Shown piece after piece: positions 35,122-44,036 of a stretch of 64,000 nt of DNA. The position numbers and the translations under genes were made by a program. Below the pieces are notes generated by a model. It saw nothing but the letters and a program-made list of their open reading frames with translations. It ran no database searches and had not been told where the DNA came from. The DNA is from Streptomyces beigongshangae (lineage in GTDB: Bacteria; Actinomycetota; Actinomycetes; Streptomycetales; Streptomycetaceae): assembly GCF_019710745.1 (NCBI RefSeq), contig NZ_JAHKJW010000003.1, forward strand, positions 213,754 to 277,753. The letters run 5' to 3'. The stretch's first letter is position 1, and every line of letters starts with the position of its first letter.

Positions 35122-36930
35122 CTACCGGACGATGGTGATCCGGTTCGCCGCGGGCGGTGCGAGCGGGTTCGCCGCCGAGGAGTTGGCCAGCAGGTACTTC
35201 TCCAGGGCCGCGAGGTCGTCGTCGCCCACCAGGTCGTTCGTGCCCTGGCCCAGCGTGGTGAAGCCGTCGCCGCCGCCCGCGAGGAAGCTGTTCGACGCGA
35301 CGCGGTAGGTGGCGGCCGGGTCGATCGCCGCCCCGTTCAGCCTGATGGAGCCGGTGACGACACGGTCGGCGCCGCTCTTCGTCAGGTCGAGCGTGTAGGT
35401 GAGGCCCGACGAGACCTGCAGCACCTTCGGCGACGCCTCGTTCACACCGGTGACCTGCTCCTTGAGCACCTGGACGAGCTGGGCGCCGGTGTAGTCCTGG
35501 AGGTTCACGGTGTTGGCGAACGGCTGGACGGTGAAGCCCTCGGCATAGGTCACCACGCCGTCGCCCTCGGTGCCCTTGGCCGCGTAGGTGAGCGGCGCCC
35601 GGATACCGCCCGGGTTCATCAGCGCGAGGTCGGTCTCCGGGTCCAGCTCCTTGCCGTACGCGAGCTGCGCGTCGGCGATCAGGTCGCCGACGGGGGACTC
35701 GGTACCGGCGTTGGAGATGTCACCGGAGATGTACCCGATGGGCTTGTTGCCGATCGGCGCCGCCAGGGCGTTCCACCTGGTGATCAGCCCGGTCATGTCC
35801 GGGGCCCTGTCCACGTCACGCGTCACCACGTGGTTCGCCGAGGCGACGGCGGTCCGGGCGATGTCCCCGGTCCAGCGGTCGTACGTCAGCGTCGTGTCGG
35901 TGTAGAGCCGCCCGAAGGACGCGGCCGAGGTGACCGTGCGGGGCTTGCCCGACGGGTCGTCGACCGTGCACGCGTACGCGGCGTGCGTGTGGCCGGTGAC
36001 CAGCGCGTCGACCTTCGGCGTGACGTTCTTCGCGATGTCCACGACGGGACCGGATATGCCGTCGCCGCCTCCGGGCGCGTCGCAGTCGTAGTTGTACGCC
36101 TGCGAGGCCGGGAGCCCGCCCTCGTGGACCAGCGCGACGACCGACTTGACGCCCTGCTTCTCCAGCTCCTTGGCGTACTTGTCGATCGTCTCGACCTCGT
36201 CCTTGAACTTCAGGCCCTTCACGCCCTCGGCGGAGACGACCCCCGGCGTGTCCTCCAGGGTGACGCCGATGAAGCCGATCTTGACGCCGTTCTTCTTCCA
36301 CACCCAGTAGGGCTTGAGGACCGGCTTCCTGGTCTTCTCGTCGAGGACGTTCGCCGCCAGGTACGGGAAGTCCGCGCCCTTGAACTTCCGGCCCTCGACG
36401 TAGCAGCCGTCCGTCGGGTGGCAGCCGCCCCTCTGCAGGCGGCCCAGTTCCTTGGCGCCCTCGTCGAACTCGTGGTTGCCGACGCTCGTCACGTCGAGGT
36501 CGAGCTTGTTCAGCGCCTCGATGGTGGGCTCGTCGTGGAAGAGGCCCGAGATCAGCGGGGAGGCGCCGACCATGTCGCCGCCGGCCGCGGTGACCGAGTA
36601 CGGGTTGCCCTTGCGGGCCTGGCGCAGATGCGTCGCCAGGTACTCGACACCACCCGCGTCGACCGTCCTGGTCGAGCCGTCCTCCTGGATCTCGGTGACC
36701 CGGCCGGAGGAGCCGGACGGCGGTTCCAGGTTGCCGTGCAGGTCGTTGAACGACAGCAGCTGGACGTCCTGGTAGCGGCCCGGCCGCTGGTGGCCGGGTT
36801 TCTTCGCCGACTCGCCCGCGGCCGCCGGCAGCGCCGCGACCAGGGCGCCCGCGGTGGCGACGCCCGCGGCCGCCGCGAGGAGGCGGGTGGTGCGGCGTCT
36901 GCGGTGGTACGGCTGAGGTGTGGCTGACAT
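35122..36930 (-). CDS. Secreted bifunctional metallophosphatase / 5'-nucleotidase
   Basis: The 602-residue protein has a signal peptide with an RRRR-TTRLL stretch (possibly Tat) and a metallophosphoesterase domain: LLSFNDLHGNLEP (motif I), GGDMVGASPL (II), VGNHEFDEG (III), LVHEGG (IV) and TGHTHAAYAC (V). A C-terminal 5_nucleotid_C domain follows (MNPGGIRAPL, PFANTV, FLAGGGDGF). It dephosphorylates extracellular nucleotides to release phosphate and nucleosides, in line with nearby phosphate genes. No cell-wall sorting motif is visible at the C-terminus. Confidence 0.94.
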   Translation of the reverse strand: MSATPQPYHRRRRTTRLLAAAAGVATAGALVAALPAAAGESAKKPGHQRPGRYQDVQLLSFNDLHGNLEPPSGSSGRVTEIQEDGSTRTVDAGGVEYLATHLRQARKGNPYSVTAAGGDMVGASPLISGLFHDEPTIEALNKLDLDVTSVGNHEFDEGAKELGRLQRGGCHPTDGCYVEGRKFKGADFPYLAANVLDEKTRKPVLKPYWVWKKNGVKIGFIGVTLEDTPGVVSAEGVKGLKFKDEVETIDKYAKELEKQGVKSVVALVHEGGLPASQAYNYDCDAPGGGDGISGPVVDIAKNVTPKVDALVTGHTHAAYACTVDDPSGKPRTVTSAASFGRLYTDTTLTYDRWTGDIARTAVASANHVVTRDVDRAPDMTGLITRWNALAAPIGNKPIGYISGDISNAGTESPVGDLIADAQLAYGKELDPETDLALMNPGGIRAPLTYAAKGTEGDGVVTYAEGFTVQPFANTVNLQDYTGAQLVQVLKEQVTGVNEASPKVLQVSSGLTYTLDLTKSGADRVVTGSIRLNGAAIDPAATYRVASNSFLAGGGDGFTTLGQGTNDLVGDDDLAALEKYLLANSSAANPLAPPAANRITIVR

Positions 36931-37156
36931 GTGCCCCCCTGTGGGTCGGCTGAAAATGTGGGCCCCGTCCCGGCGCAGCCTAGGGTCAACGCGCGTAGCG
37001 CGACAGGGGGTCCCTGGTTACGGACCGGTTGCCGCCGGGTGTGTTCCACCGTGAAACGGACAAGTCACGCACCGGATGCACATCCCCGCACACCCCCGCG
37101 CACTCCGCCTGCAAGGCCACTTCGCCATGAACCGGACACGCCGTACCCTCATATCC

Positions 37157-38122
37157 ATGACCAGCGACGACACCGCACCGGCTGCCCGCAAGCTCTCGGC
37201 CGCGCTCGGCCAGAACGGCACCCCTACACCCCGCTCCCTCGACCTCCTCGCCACGCTGAGCCCCGACCGGGCCGAGGCCGTGCTCGCGCTCCTCGCGGAG
37301 GCCGCCCGGGCCGACGGACAGCAGGCGGTGTCCGAGCAGGGCCGGCTGCGGCTGCGCGGAGCGGCACGGGACGGGGTACGGCATCTGCTGCTGAGCGTCC
37401 AGGACCTGCTCGTCGGGTACGCGCAGCTGGAGGACACCGATCCCGTCGAGGCGCCGGCCGCCGAACTGGTCGTGCACCCGGCGCACCGCGGTCACGGACA
37501 CGGGCGGGCACTGGGCAACGCGCTCCTCGCCGAGTCCGGCAAGCGGCTGCGGGTGTGGGCCCACGGCGGACACCCGGCGGCCCGTCACCTCGCCCAGGTC
37601 CTCGGCCTGGCACTCTTCCGCGAACTGCGGCAGATGCGGCGGCCCCTGACCGACCTCGACCTGCCCGAGCCGCGGCTTCCCGACGGCGTGCGCGTACGCA
37701 CCTTCGTGCCCGGCGAGGACGACGCCGCCTGGCTCGCCGCGAACGCCGCCGCCTTCGCGCACCATCCCGAGCAGGGGATGCTCGGACAGCGGGACCTCGA
37801 CGACCGCAAGGCCGAGTCGTGGTTCGATCCGGCCGGTTTCTTCCTCGCCTTCCGGGGCAACGAGCTGGTCGGTTTCCACTGGACGAAGGTCCACGCGGCC
37901 GAAGGACTCGGCGAGGTGTACGTCGTCGGGGTACGGCCCGGCGCACAGGGCGGCGGGCTGGGGAAGGCCCTCACCACCATCGGCCTGCGGCATCTGGCGG
38001 GTTCGGGGCTGCCGGTCGCGATGCTGTACGTCGACGCCGACAACCCGGCCGCGGTCGCCGTGTACGAACGGCTCGGTTTCGTCACGCACGAGACGGACCT
38101 GATGTACCGGACGGAGTCCTGA
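37157..38122 (+). CDS. mshD: MshD, mycothiol synthase
   Basis: The 321-residue protein has two tandem GNAT domains. The N-terminal one ends with ELVVHPAHRGHGHGRAL (acetyl-CoA loop RGxGxG); the C-terminal active one has VYVVGVRPGAQGGGLGKAL and LYVDADNPAAVAVYERLGF. MshD acetylates Cys-GlcN-Ins in the last step of mycothiol synthesis. The ATG at 37157 has TACCCT 7 nt upstream, indicating a leaderless mRNA, and gives the normal family length. The last codons lie in a 21-bp repeat. Confidence 0.94.
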   Translation: MTSDDTAPAARKLSAALGQNGTPTPRSLDLLATLSPDRAEAVLALLAEAARADGQQAVSEQGRLRLRGAARDGVRHLLLSVQDLLVGYAQLEDTDPVEAPAAELVVHPAHRGHGHGRALGNALLAESGKRLRVWAHGGHPAARHLAQVLGLALFRELRQMRRPLTDLDLPEPRLPDGVRVRTFVPGEDDAAWLAANAAAFAHHPEQGMLGQRDLDDRKAESWFDPAGFFLAFRGNELVGFHWTKVHAAEGLGEVYVVGVRPGAQGGGLGKALTTIGLRHLAGSGLPVAMLYVDADNPAAVAVYERLGFVTHETDLMYRTES

Positions 38123-38166
38123 AGGCACCGGACGGAACCCTGGAGGCACCGGACGGAGTCTCCTGA
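38104..38166. repeat. Three tandem 21-bp copies of the mshD 3' end
   Basis: The unit (G)CACCGGACGGA-GTCCTGAAG, with small changes, occurs at 38104, 38125 and 38146. The first copy carries the mshD stop, so the 3' end of the gene was duplicated twice in tandem. Confidence 0.8.
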
Positions 38167-38167
38167 G

Positions 38168-38193
38168 CGGAGGCGGGCAGCGGTCCGCCTCCG
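38168..38193 (+). terminator. Hairpin after mshD
   Basis: CGGAGGCGG (38168-38176) pairs perfectly with CCGCCTCCG (38185-38193) around an 8-nt loop, 45 bp after the mshD stop. It separates mshD from the STAND cassette. Confidence 0.75.
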
Positions 38194-38435
38194 GCGCTCC
38201 GGTCCGCGGCCGAGGACGGAACGCACCGGTCCGGGGTGACCACCACTGCGCACCGACGGACTCGATCGGACGTGTTGTGCGTACGTGACGAACAGTTGCG
38301 AAACCATGGCAATCCACCAAGTACTTCGTGTGGCACGGGTCGGCGGGCGCGGGTATACCTGGCCTGCAGGGCCCGGCCTCCGCGGCGGTCGGGCCACTGA
38401 CCGGAAGATCGCCGACCGGAGGAACGGGGGACGCC

Positions 38436-41333
38436 GTGGCACGTACCCGGCCGGAGGTATGCGCACGATTACAGTCGTACGGACAGCGGGCCTGGGCCGC
38501 TCCCCCTCAGCAGCCGCCCCGGAGACGGTCCACGGCGGGCGATGTGGGAGCGGCCGACCGGGTCCTCGACCGCATCCTGCGGACGGCCCGTGAACTCGAC
38601 GGCGGAGGCCCGGCGGTCATCGTGCTGCACGGCCCTCCGGGCATAGGCAAGTTCACCCGTGCCGACCTGGCCGCCGACCGGCTGCACCGGGAACAGGGCG
38701 CCACCGTCCTGGAGTTGCGCCCCGGGCGCACACCCGAGGGACCCGCCAACGAGTACCGCGAACTCCTGCGCATGCTCGGCGCACGGGCCGTCCTGCCCAT
38801 CGAGACCGACGCCGACCACCTCAGCGAGAACTACGCGCGCGTCTCCGAACGCGTCAGAACGGTTCTGCTCCTCGACGACGTCACGCACTGGCACCAGGTC
38901 AGGACCCTGCTGCCCTCGGGTCCCGACGCCCTGGTGATCGCGACCAGCAGGCTGCCCTGCACCGAGACCCTGGGCGTCGAGCCCCACCAGATCGTCAACA
39001 TCCCCGTGACCGGCCCCGGCCTCGCGGAGTGCGCGCAGGTATTCCGGGCCGCGGTGGGCACCGCGCGGCCCCTGCCGTCCGACGAGCAGGTCGAAGCCGT
39101 CGTCGACGCCTGCCACCGGCGGCCGCTCGCCATCAGGCTGGCCGCCTCCCTCTACGCCCAACGCCGTCACCGCGGCCCTGAGGAGTTCCTGCGCGAACTG
39201 GCCGAGCGCGGGAACGAGGCCGTACGCAACCTGTCGCCCGCACGGACCCGGGGGCCGGACAACCTGCCGGTGGACACGGTTCTGCGGTGGGCGTACGACG
39301 ACCTGCTCAGGCCCGGCCAGCAGGAACTGCTCCAGGTGCTGTCGCTGCCCGCCACGAGCACGGTCAACGCCCACACGGCCGCGGCGCTGCTGAGCCGGCG
39401 CCGGGACGACGCCCCCGACTCCCGGACGGTCGAGCACGTCACCGGACTCCTGCACGAGCTGGTACGGCTGCACTTCCTCGAAGCGCAGCGGGGCGACCGC
39501 TTCCGCATACCCTCGGCCGTCCGCAGGTTCGCCGCCGCCCGGCTGTCCGTCTCGTCCGACCACGAGGAGATGGAGAGCCGTGAGGCGGCGATGTGCCTGC
39601 TGGCGGCCTACCACCGGCTCACCCTCCCCGCCCAGCCGCTGCTCGACGGACAGGACGTCCTGCCGCCGTCGCCCTTCTCGGGCCCGGAGGTCGCCCGGCT
39701 GTGGCTGGAGGAGGAGAAGGGCGCCATCCTCCGTGCCCTGCAGCACGCCGAGCGCAGCGATCCCGGCATCACGCTCGACGTCGTCAGGGCCCTCTGCTCG
39801 TTCTGCGTCACCACCGGGGACTCGATCACGCTGGCGATGCTGGTCGACGTGGTGGACCACGCGGGGCGGGGGGCCGGGGACGGCGGCAGCGGTCTCCTGA
39901 ACCGGATCCGCTGCGTCATCGGCCTGGCCATCGGTGTCATCGCCCGCCGGGACGGCCAGCTCCAGGAGTCCTGCCGGCAGCTCATGGACGTACGGGCGAT
40001 GTTCATCGCCGACGGCGACGTGGTGGGCGAGGCGTGGGCGCTCCGGCACATCGGCGTGACTCAGCACTGCATGGGCGACTTCGTCCCGGCGATGCGCTAC
40101 CTGCGGCGGTCCAGGGACCTGCTGGCGGCCCGCGAGCGGCTCGGCGAGCCGGAGGCGGGCAACCGTCTGGCCTGGGTGCTGCACAGCCTCGGCGCCCTCT
40201 ACGCCGAGGTCGGCGGCTTCGAGGAAGCGGCCACCGCCCTCACCGAGAGCCTGCGGCTGCACCGGCGCCACGGCAGTGTGCGCGGACGGTCGTGGGCGCA
40301 GCAGGTGCTCGCTTCCTGCCGTCTCAAGGAGCCGGCCACAGACGCCGACACCGACGCCGACGCCGACACGGACACGGACACGGACACGGGCGACGGGAAC
40401 GCCGATGACGCCGAGCGGCTGCTCGACGCCGCCGCGAAGGGCTTCCGGCAGACGGGAGACCTCGCCGGGCTCGCCGCGGTCCGCCTCGTGGCCGCCCGCG
40501 CGCAGCTCGCCCGGGGCGAACGCACCGAGGCGGAACGGCAGCTGCGCGACGCCATCGACGCGCTCACCGGGCGTCCCGACGGCGAGGAGGCCGCCGGTCC
40601 CCTCAACATGCAGTACTTCTGCGCGGACCGCAGGGCCCTGGCCTGGACGCGCTTCGAGTACGCACGCTGTCACGACCGCCCGACGGAGACAGCCCGCCGC
40701 CGCGCCGAACTGGCCGAGGCGGAGGCGCTGTTCAAGGACATCGGCGACCGCTACGGAACGGCCTGGGTGGCCTACGAGAGGGCCGTGTCCGACGAACCGG
40801 AGCCGGCCCTACGGCTCGCCCAGCTCACCGAGGTGCGGGAGGAATTCCGGCAGCTCGGCTCGGAAAGGGATGTGCAGATGGTCCAGCAGGCCCTGGGACA
40901 GCAGGAGGAGGCGGCGCACCTTCCCGACCCGGTCACGGAGTCGCAGTGCTTCATCGACGTCAACGTGGTCGGGCACGACCCCGGCCCCGACGCGCCGAGG
41001 GAGGAGGCACCGCACGACCCGCGGCCCGACGTGGTGAAGGGCCATCCGTGCCGGCTGCGGCTGGGCGTGCACCTGGACCGTGAGCTGGAGACGGCGCTGC
41101 GCGACTTGAAGGACCGCGGCCGCCTGTCCCTCCTCACCATGTCCCCGCGGGCGGACGCCCGTCCCCACGAGCAGCTGCTGCCGCCCGTGGGCAGCCAGTG
41201 GCCCCTGACGGTCGACGTGGCGCTGACCCCGCCCCACTCGGGGACGCAGGACGTGCGCTTCGTCCTGCTCGCCGAGCACAGCGGCACGGTGCTGCAGGAC
41301 ATCGACTACCGGATAGAGGTCAGCGAGCCGTGA
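38436..41333 (+). CDS. NB-ARC/TPR STAND-like protein, gene 1 of CHAT cassette
   Basis: The 965-residue protein has an NB-ARC/AP-ATPase-like module: P-loop HGPPGIGKFT (Gly66-Thr74), Walker B VLLLDDV (143-149), sensor ATSRL and GLPL-like motif RRPLAIRLA, followed by a winged helix. The residue after the P-loop Lys72 is Phe, not Thr/Ser, so nucleotide hydrolysis may be weak. Residues about 400-860 are helical repeats of TPR type (ALRHIGVTQHCMGDF, VLHSLGALYAEVGGFEEAA). They are interrupted by a Thr-Asp repeat (TDADADTDTDTD) from a DNA microrepeat. A beta-rich C-terminal part (870-965) is unknown. GTG 38436 follows GGAGGAACGGGGG. Its stop overlaps the CHAT gene (GTGA), so the products likely work together. 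Confidence 0.85.
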   Translation: MARTRPEVCARLQSYGQRAWAAPPQQPPRRRSTAGDVGAADRVLDRILRTARELDGGGPAVIVLHGPPGIGKFTRADLAADRLHREQGATVLELRPGRTPEGPANEYRELLRMLGARAVLPIETDADHLSENYARVSERVRTVLLLDDVTHWHQVRTLLPSGPDALVIATSRLPCTETLGVEPHQIVNIPVTGPGLAECAQVFRAAVGTARPLPSDEQVEAVVDACHRRPLAIRLAASLYAQRRHRGPEEFLRELAERGNEAVRNLSPARTRGPDNLPVDTVLRWAYDDLLRPGQQELLQVLSLPATSTVNAHTAAALLSRRRDDAPDSRTVEHVTGLLHELVRLHFLEAQRGDRFRIPSAVRRFAAARLSVSSDHEEMESREAAMCLLAAYHRLTLPAQPLLDGQDVLPPSPFSGPEVARLWLEEEKGAILRALQHAERSDPGITLDVVRALCSFCVTTGDSITLAMLVDVVDHAGRGAGDGGSGLLNRIRCVIGLAIGVIARRDGQLQESCRQLMDVRAMFIADGDVVGEAWALRHIGVTQHCMGDFVPAMRYLRRSRDLLAARERLGEPEAGNRLAWVLHSLGALYAEVGGFEEAATALTESLRLHRRHGSVRGRSWAQQVLASCRLKEPATDADTDADADTDTDTDTGDGNADDAERLLDAAAKGFRQTGDLAGLAAVRLVAARAQLARGERTEAERQLRDAIDALTGRPDGEEAAGPLNMQYFCADRRALAWTRFEYARCHDRPTETARRRAELAEAEALFKDIGDRYGTAWVAYERAVSDEPEPALRLAQLTEVREEFRQLGSERDVQMVQQALGQQEEAAHLPDPVTESQCFIDVNVVGHDPGPDAPREEAPHDPRPDVVKGHPCRLRLGVHLDRELETALRDLKDRGRLSLLTMSPRADARPHEQLLPPVGSQWPLTVDVALTPPHSGTQDVRFVLLAEHSGTVLQDIDYRIEVSEP

Positions 41334-42709
41334 CAGCCGGAGGAGGACCGGGCAAACGCCCTCCCGACCGGGTTCGTACGCGCCCGGTGGTGAGGTCGGA
41401 CAACACGGGCGGCATGCGGAGCGGGCACCTCGCCCGGGCACGCGAACGCGACATCGAGCTGTGGATCACCGTCTTCCCCGGCACCGAAGGCGTGTACGAG
41501 CTGATGCTCAAGGGATCGCGGCTGCCCAACGGGAACAGCTGCTGGGCCCAGGCATCCGGCGCGAAGGAGCTGAGCGCCGCCATGCACCGTCTGCGCAAGG
41601 AGTGGGAGACGCAGATCCACAAGCGGCGCCGGCGCACCCCCAAGGACGACAGGGCGACCTGGCAGCCCTTCTTCCACGAGGTCGATCTCACCCGCACCCG
41701 CTTCGACCCCTGGCAGGACATGCTGCCCGCCCTGGCCCGCGCGGGCCGCGACACCTTCGACATGCTCTTCGCGGACCGCGGCGCGGGCAGTCCGATGGCT
41801 GCACTGCGCAAGGAGCTCCACGGCCTGCTGTGCCGGCCCGTGCGACCCGATCCCGGCCACCCGAGCGGCACGGACCCCGGGTACCGCATCACCGTACGGC
41901 CCCGGAACTTCTTCGCCCCCTGGCCCCTGCTGTGCGTGCCGCCGCCGGAATCCGAGAAGCCGGACAAGCACTGGTTCCTCGGCTACCGGCACCAGATCGA
42001 GGTACGGACCTGGGACAACGACAACGTGCCGGTGCAGATACCCGTCCGTCCGGACGGACGGCCCCGGGTGGCCGCCATCGTCGACCACACGCTCGACGAG
42101 GACCTCGCCGAGGGTTCCACGTTCGCCCCCGTGCGGTCCGCCCTCCACGGGCGAGCCGTCCTGGAGGAGTACGAGTCGCACGAACGCGTCGAGGAACTGC
42201 TGCGGGACGCCCCCGCCGACCTGCACTTCCTCTATCTCTCCTGCCACTGCGACTACTCCGACGAGGACGGCCCCCTGCTGTACCTCAACCGGTACCGCGA
42301 GAACGCGCAGCAACTGGGCTTCCGCGAGGCCGCCTCCTGGGGCACGGGCCCGAGCACCCCCAAGATGGCGCTGCTCAACACCTGCCGCGGCGGCCGGCCC
42401 ACCCAGCGCAAAGGGCGCGGTTTCGTGGACGGGCTGAAGGGCATCGGCTGGTTCAGCGCCCTGGCCGCCCCCGAGACGGAGGTGCCCGTCCGCTTCCTCG
42501 GCGACTACGGAAAGCGGTTCTTCGACGGCTTCCTCGACGACGGCCCGGAGGGCGGGGTCGACGTGGGGACCCTCGTGCAGGAGATGGCCAGGGAGTTCCT
42601 CGACGAACGGGGCAATCCGCTGGCTCTCCTGTACTGCGTGCACCGCAACCTCGAAACGCACCTGTGCCGGGAGGAACAATGCCCGATGACGCACGGCAGA
42701 CACCAGTGA
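41330..42709 (+). CDS. CHAT-like caspase-fold protease, gene 2 of cassette
   Basis: The 459-residue protein has a C-terminal caspase-like CHAT fold: FLYLSCHCDY with His306 and ALLNTCRGG with Cys352 (NxCxxG), then GIGWFSALAAPETEVP and YGKRFFDGF, as in CHAT proteases. The first 250 residues are of unknown type (DIELWITVFPGTEGVYEL, FFAPWPLLCVPP), perhaps an effector-associated domain. CHAT proteases are often switched on by STAND/TPR partners and cleave downstream effectors. GTG 41330 overlaps the STAND stop; the next gene overlaps its end by 31 bp. The protease assignment rests on motif shape and order, so it is good but not proven. Confidence 0.75.
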   Translation: MTAGGGPGKRPPDRVRTRPVVRSDNTGGMRSGHLARARERDIELWITVFPGTEGVYELMLKGSRLPNGNSCWAQASGAKELSAAMHRLRKEWETQIHKRRRRTPKDDRATWQPFFHEVDLTRTRFDPWQDMLPALARAGRDTFDMLFADRGAGSPMAALRKELHGLLCRPVRPDPGHPSGTDPGYRITVRPRNFFAPWPLLCVPPPESEKPDKHWFLGYRHQIEVRTWDNDNVPVQIPVRPDGRPRVAAIVDHTLDEDLAEGSTFAPVRSALHGRAVLEEYESHERVEELLRDAPADLHFLYLSCHCDYSDEDGPLLYLNRYRENAQQLGFREAASWGTGPSTPKMALLNTCRGGRPTQRKGRGFVDGLKGIGWFSALAAPETEVPVRFLGDYGKRFFDGFLDDGPEGGVDVGTLVQEMAREFLDERGNPLALLYCVHRNLETHLCREEQCPMTHGRHQ

Positions 42710-43707
42710 TCCCGGACGTCGTGACCCTCCGGACCCTCCGGCTCGGCCGTCGCGGCGATCTGCTGCACCCGCGCTCGGGTGAGCGGGTGCCCGTGCACCG
42801 CATGAGGTCCGTGCTCGCGCGCACCGTCCCCGTCACCCCCGAGATCACCGACATCGTGCTGTTCGTCCACGGGTGGAACACCTCGGTACGGCGGGCCCGA
42901 CAGACCGCGAACGCCCTGTTCACGGACGCCGAGACACTGCTCGCACGGCAACCGCACCGCTATCCGCGGCTTCCGCCCGCCACGGACAGCCGCCTCTACC
43001 TGGTGCTGTGCTGGCCCGCACGGAGCGCCCCCCTGCTGCACGGCTACCGGCGGATCAGGGACCGTGCGCACTCCCTCACCACGGAGGGGTACGCGGCCCA
43101 TGTGATCGCGGCGCTGCTCGGTTACCTCAACGAGGAGCGGGCGGTGCCGGCCGGCGCGACGGCCGGCACCGCCGGAGGGCAGTACCTCACCTGTGTGGGG
43201 CACTCCTTCGGCGGCCGCCTGCTCTGCCAGGCGGTCCAGGAGAGCGCGCTGGAGGGCACCGGCACGGCGGGGCCGGTGCACGTCGATCCCCGCTACCCCT
43301 ACTCGGTCGACAACCTCCTCGTCTTCCAGATGGCGGCCCGCCCCGACTCCTTCAGCCCGTCGGGTGTCTTCCACCGCCTGCTCACCGCGGCACCGATCAG
43401 CGGCCCGGTCACCCTGACGAGGTCCCGGAGGGACCGCGCCACGGGGGTGTGGCACCGGCTGGCGGAACGCACCGGGGGTATCGGGACCGTAGGACTGCGG
43501 GGCGCGGATCCGCCCCCTGCCGAGCTGTGCCTGCGGAAACCGGACGAGGCGTACGACGACGCCGACCTGGCCCACCGCCTCGTCGAGGTGGACGCGAGCC
43601 GGTGCTACGTCGGCAGCCCCTGGAACCTCATCTCGGGCGCCCACTCGGACATCCGCCACCCGGAATCGGCCCACCTGCTGCTGAGCCTCATGAACTTCAG
43701 CCGGTGA
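42679..43707 (+). CDS. Alpha/beta hydrolase, gene 3 of CHAT cassette
   Basis: The 342-residue protein has IVLFVHGWNTSV as oxyanion region, nucleophile elbow CVGHSFGG with Ser176, and late SGAHSDIRHP with His322. The layout resembles DUF900/lipase-like hydrolases found as effectors in defence systems. ATG 42679 follows GGGAGGAAC and lies inside the CHAT gene (31-bp overlap), so all three genes are translationally coupled. No signal peptide is seen; it is cytoplasmic. It could be a lipase or esterase activated by the protease, by analogy. Confidence 0.85.
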   Translation: MPDDARQTPVIPDVVTLRTLRLGRRGDLLHPRSGERVPVHRMRSVLARTVPVTPEITDIVLFVHGWNTSVRRARQTANALFTDAETLLARQPHRYPRLPPATDSRLYLVLCWPARSAPLLHGYRRIRDRAHSLTTEGYAAHVIAALLGYLNEERAVPAGATAGTAGGQYLTCVGHSFGGRLLCQAVQESALEGTGTAGPVHVDPRYPYSVDNLLVFQMAARPDSFSPSGVFHRLLTAAPISGPVTLTRSRRDRATGVWHRLAERTGGIGTVGLRGADPPPAELCLRKPDEAYDDADLAHRLVEVDASRCYVGSPWNLISGAHSDIRHPESAHLLLSLMNFSR

Positions 43708-44036
43708 GGGGACCCCCGGGCCCGCGAGCACCCGCGAGCACCTGTGAGCAGGCGCAAGCGGGTGTACGCCCCTTTTCAGGGACAGAGACGCACGGACCCC
43801 GCAGGTGGACGCCCGGGAGCCTCCCCCAGATATCCCGTACGTCATGTCTCCGTAACCAGTGATTCAGACAGGCTTGCGACCCTCGGGCAATGAACCCCGC
43901 CCCGCCCGAGTCCTCGCCTCCGCCGGAGCGTGAGCCCTCCCCCACGAGGGAGAACGGCAGCCCGCATCCGCGCGCGGCACTCCCGCCCGCTCTCTCCGAC
44001 GCGCCTGTTTCCGGCCCGGCGCGGAAGAATGGGTTC
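43708..44036. other. Intergenic region between cassette and ppk
   Basis: 329 bp without a convincing gene. It contains a CCCGCGAGCA short repeat at its left end and no clear PHO box. The in-frame extension of ppk upstream to 43890 is Pro/Ser-rich and not expected in the family. Confidence 0.6.

Noticed and set aside
36931..37060. Possible PHO box before the 5'-nucleotidase (CGTTTCACGG)
   Set aside because: Only one weak unit without a second in-phase repeat.
38328..38435. Upstream start for the STAND gene
   Set aside because: GTG 38436 has a strong ribosome site; the 36-residue extension is Gly/Ala/Pro-rich noise.
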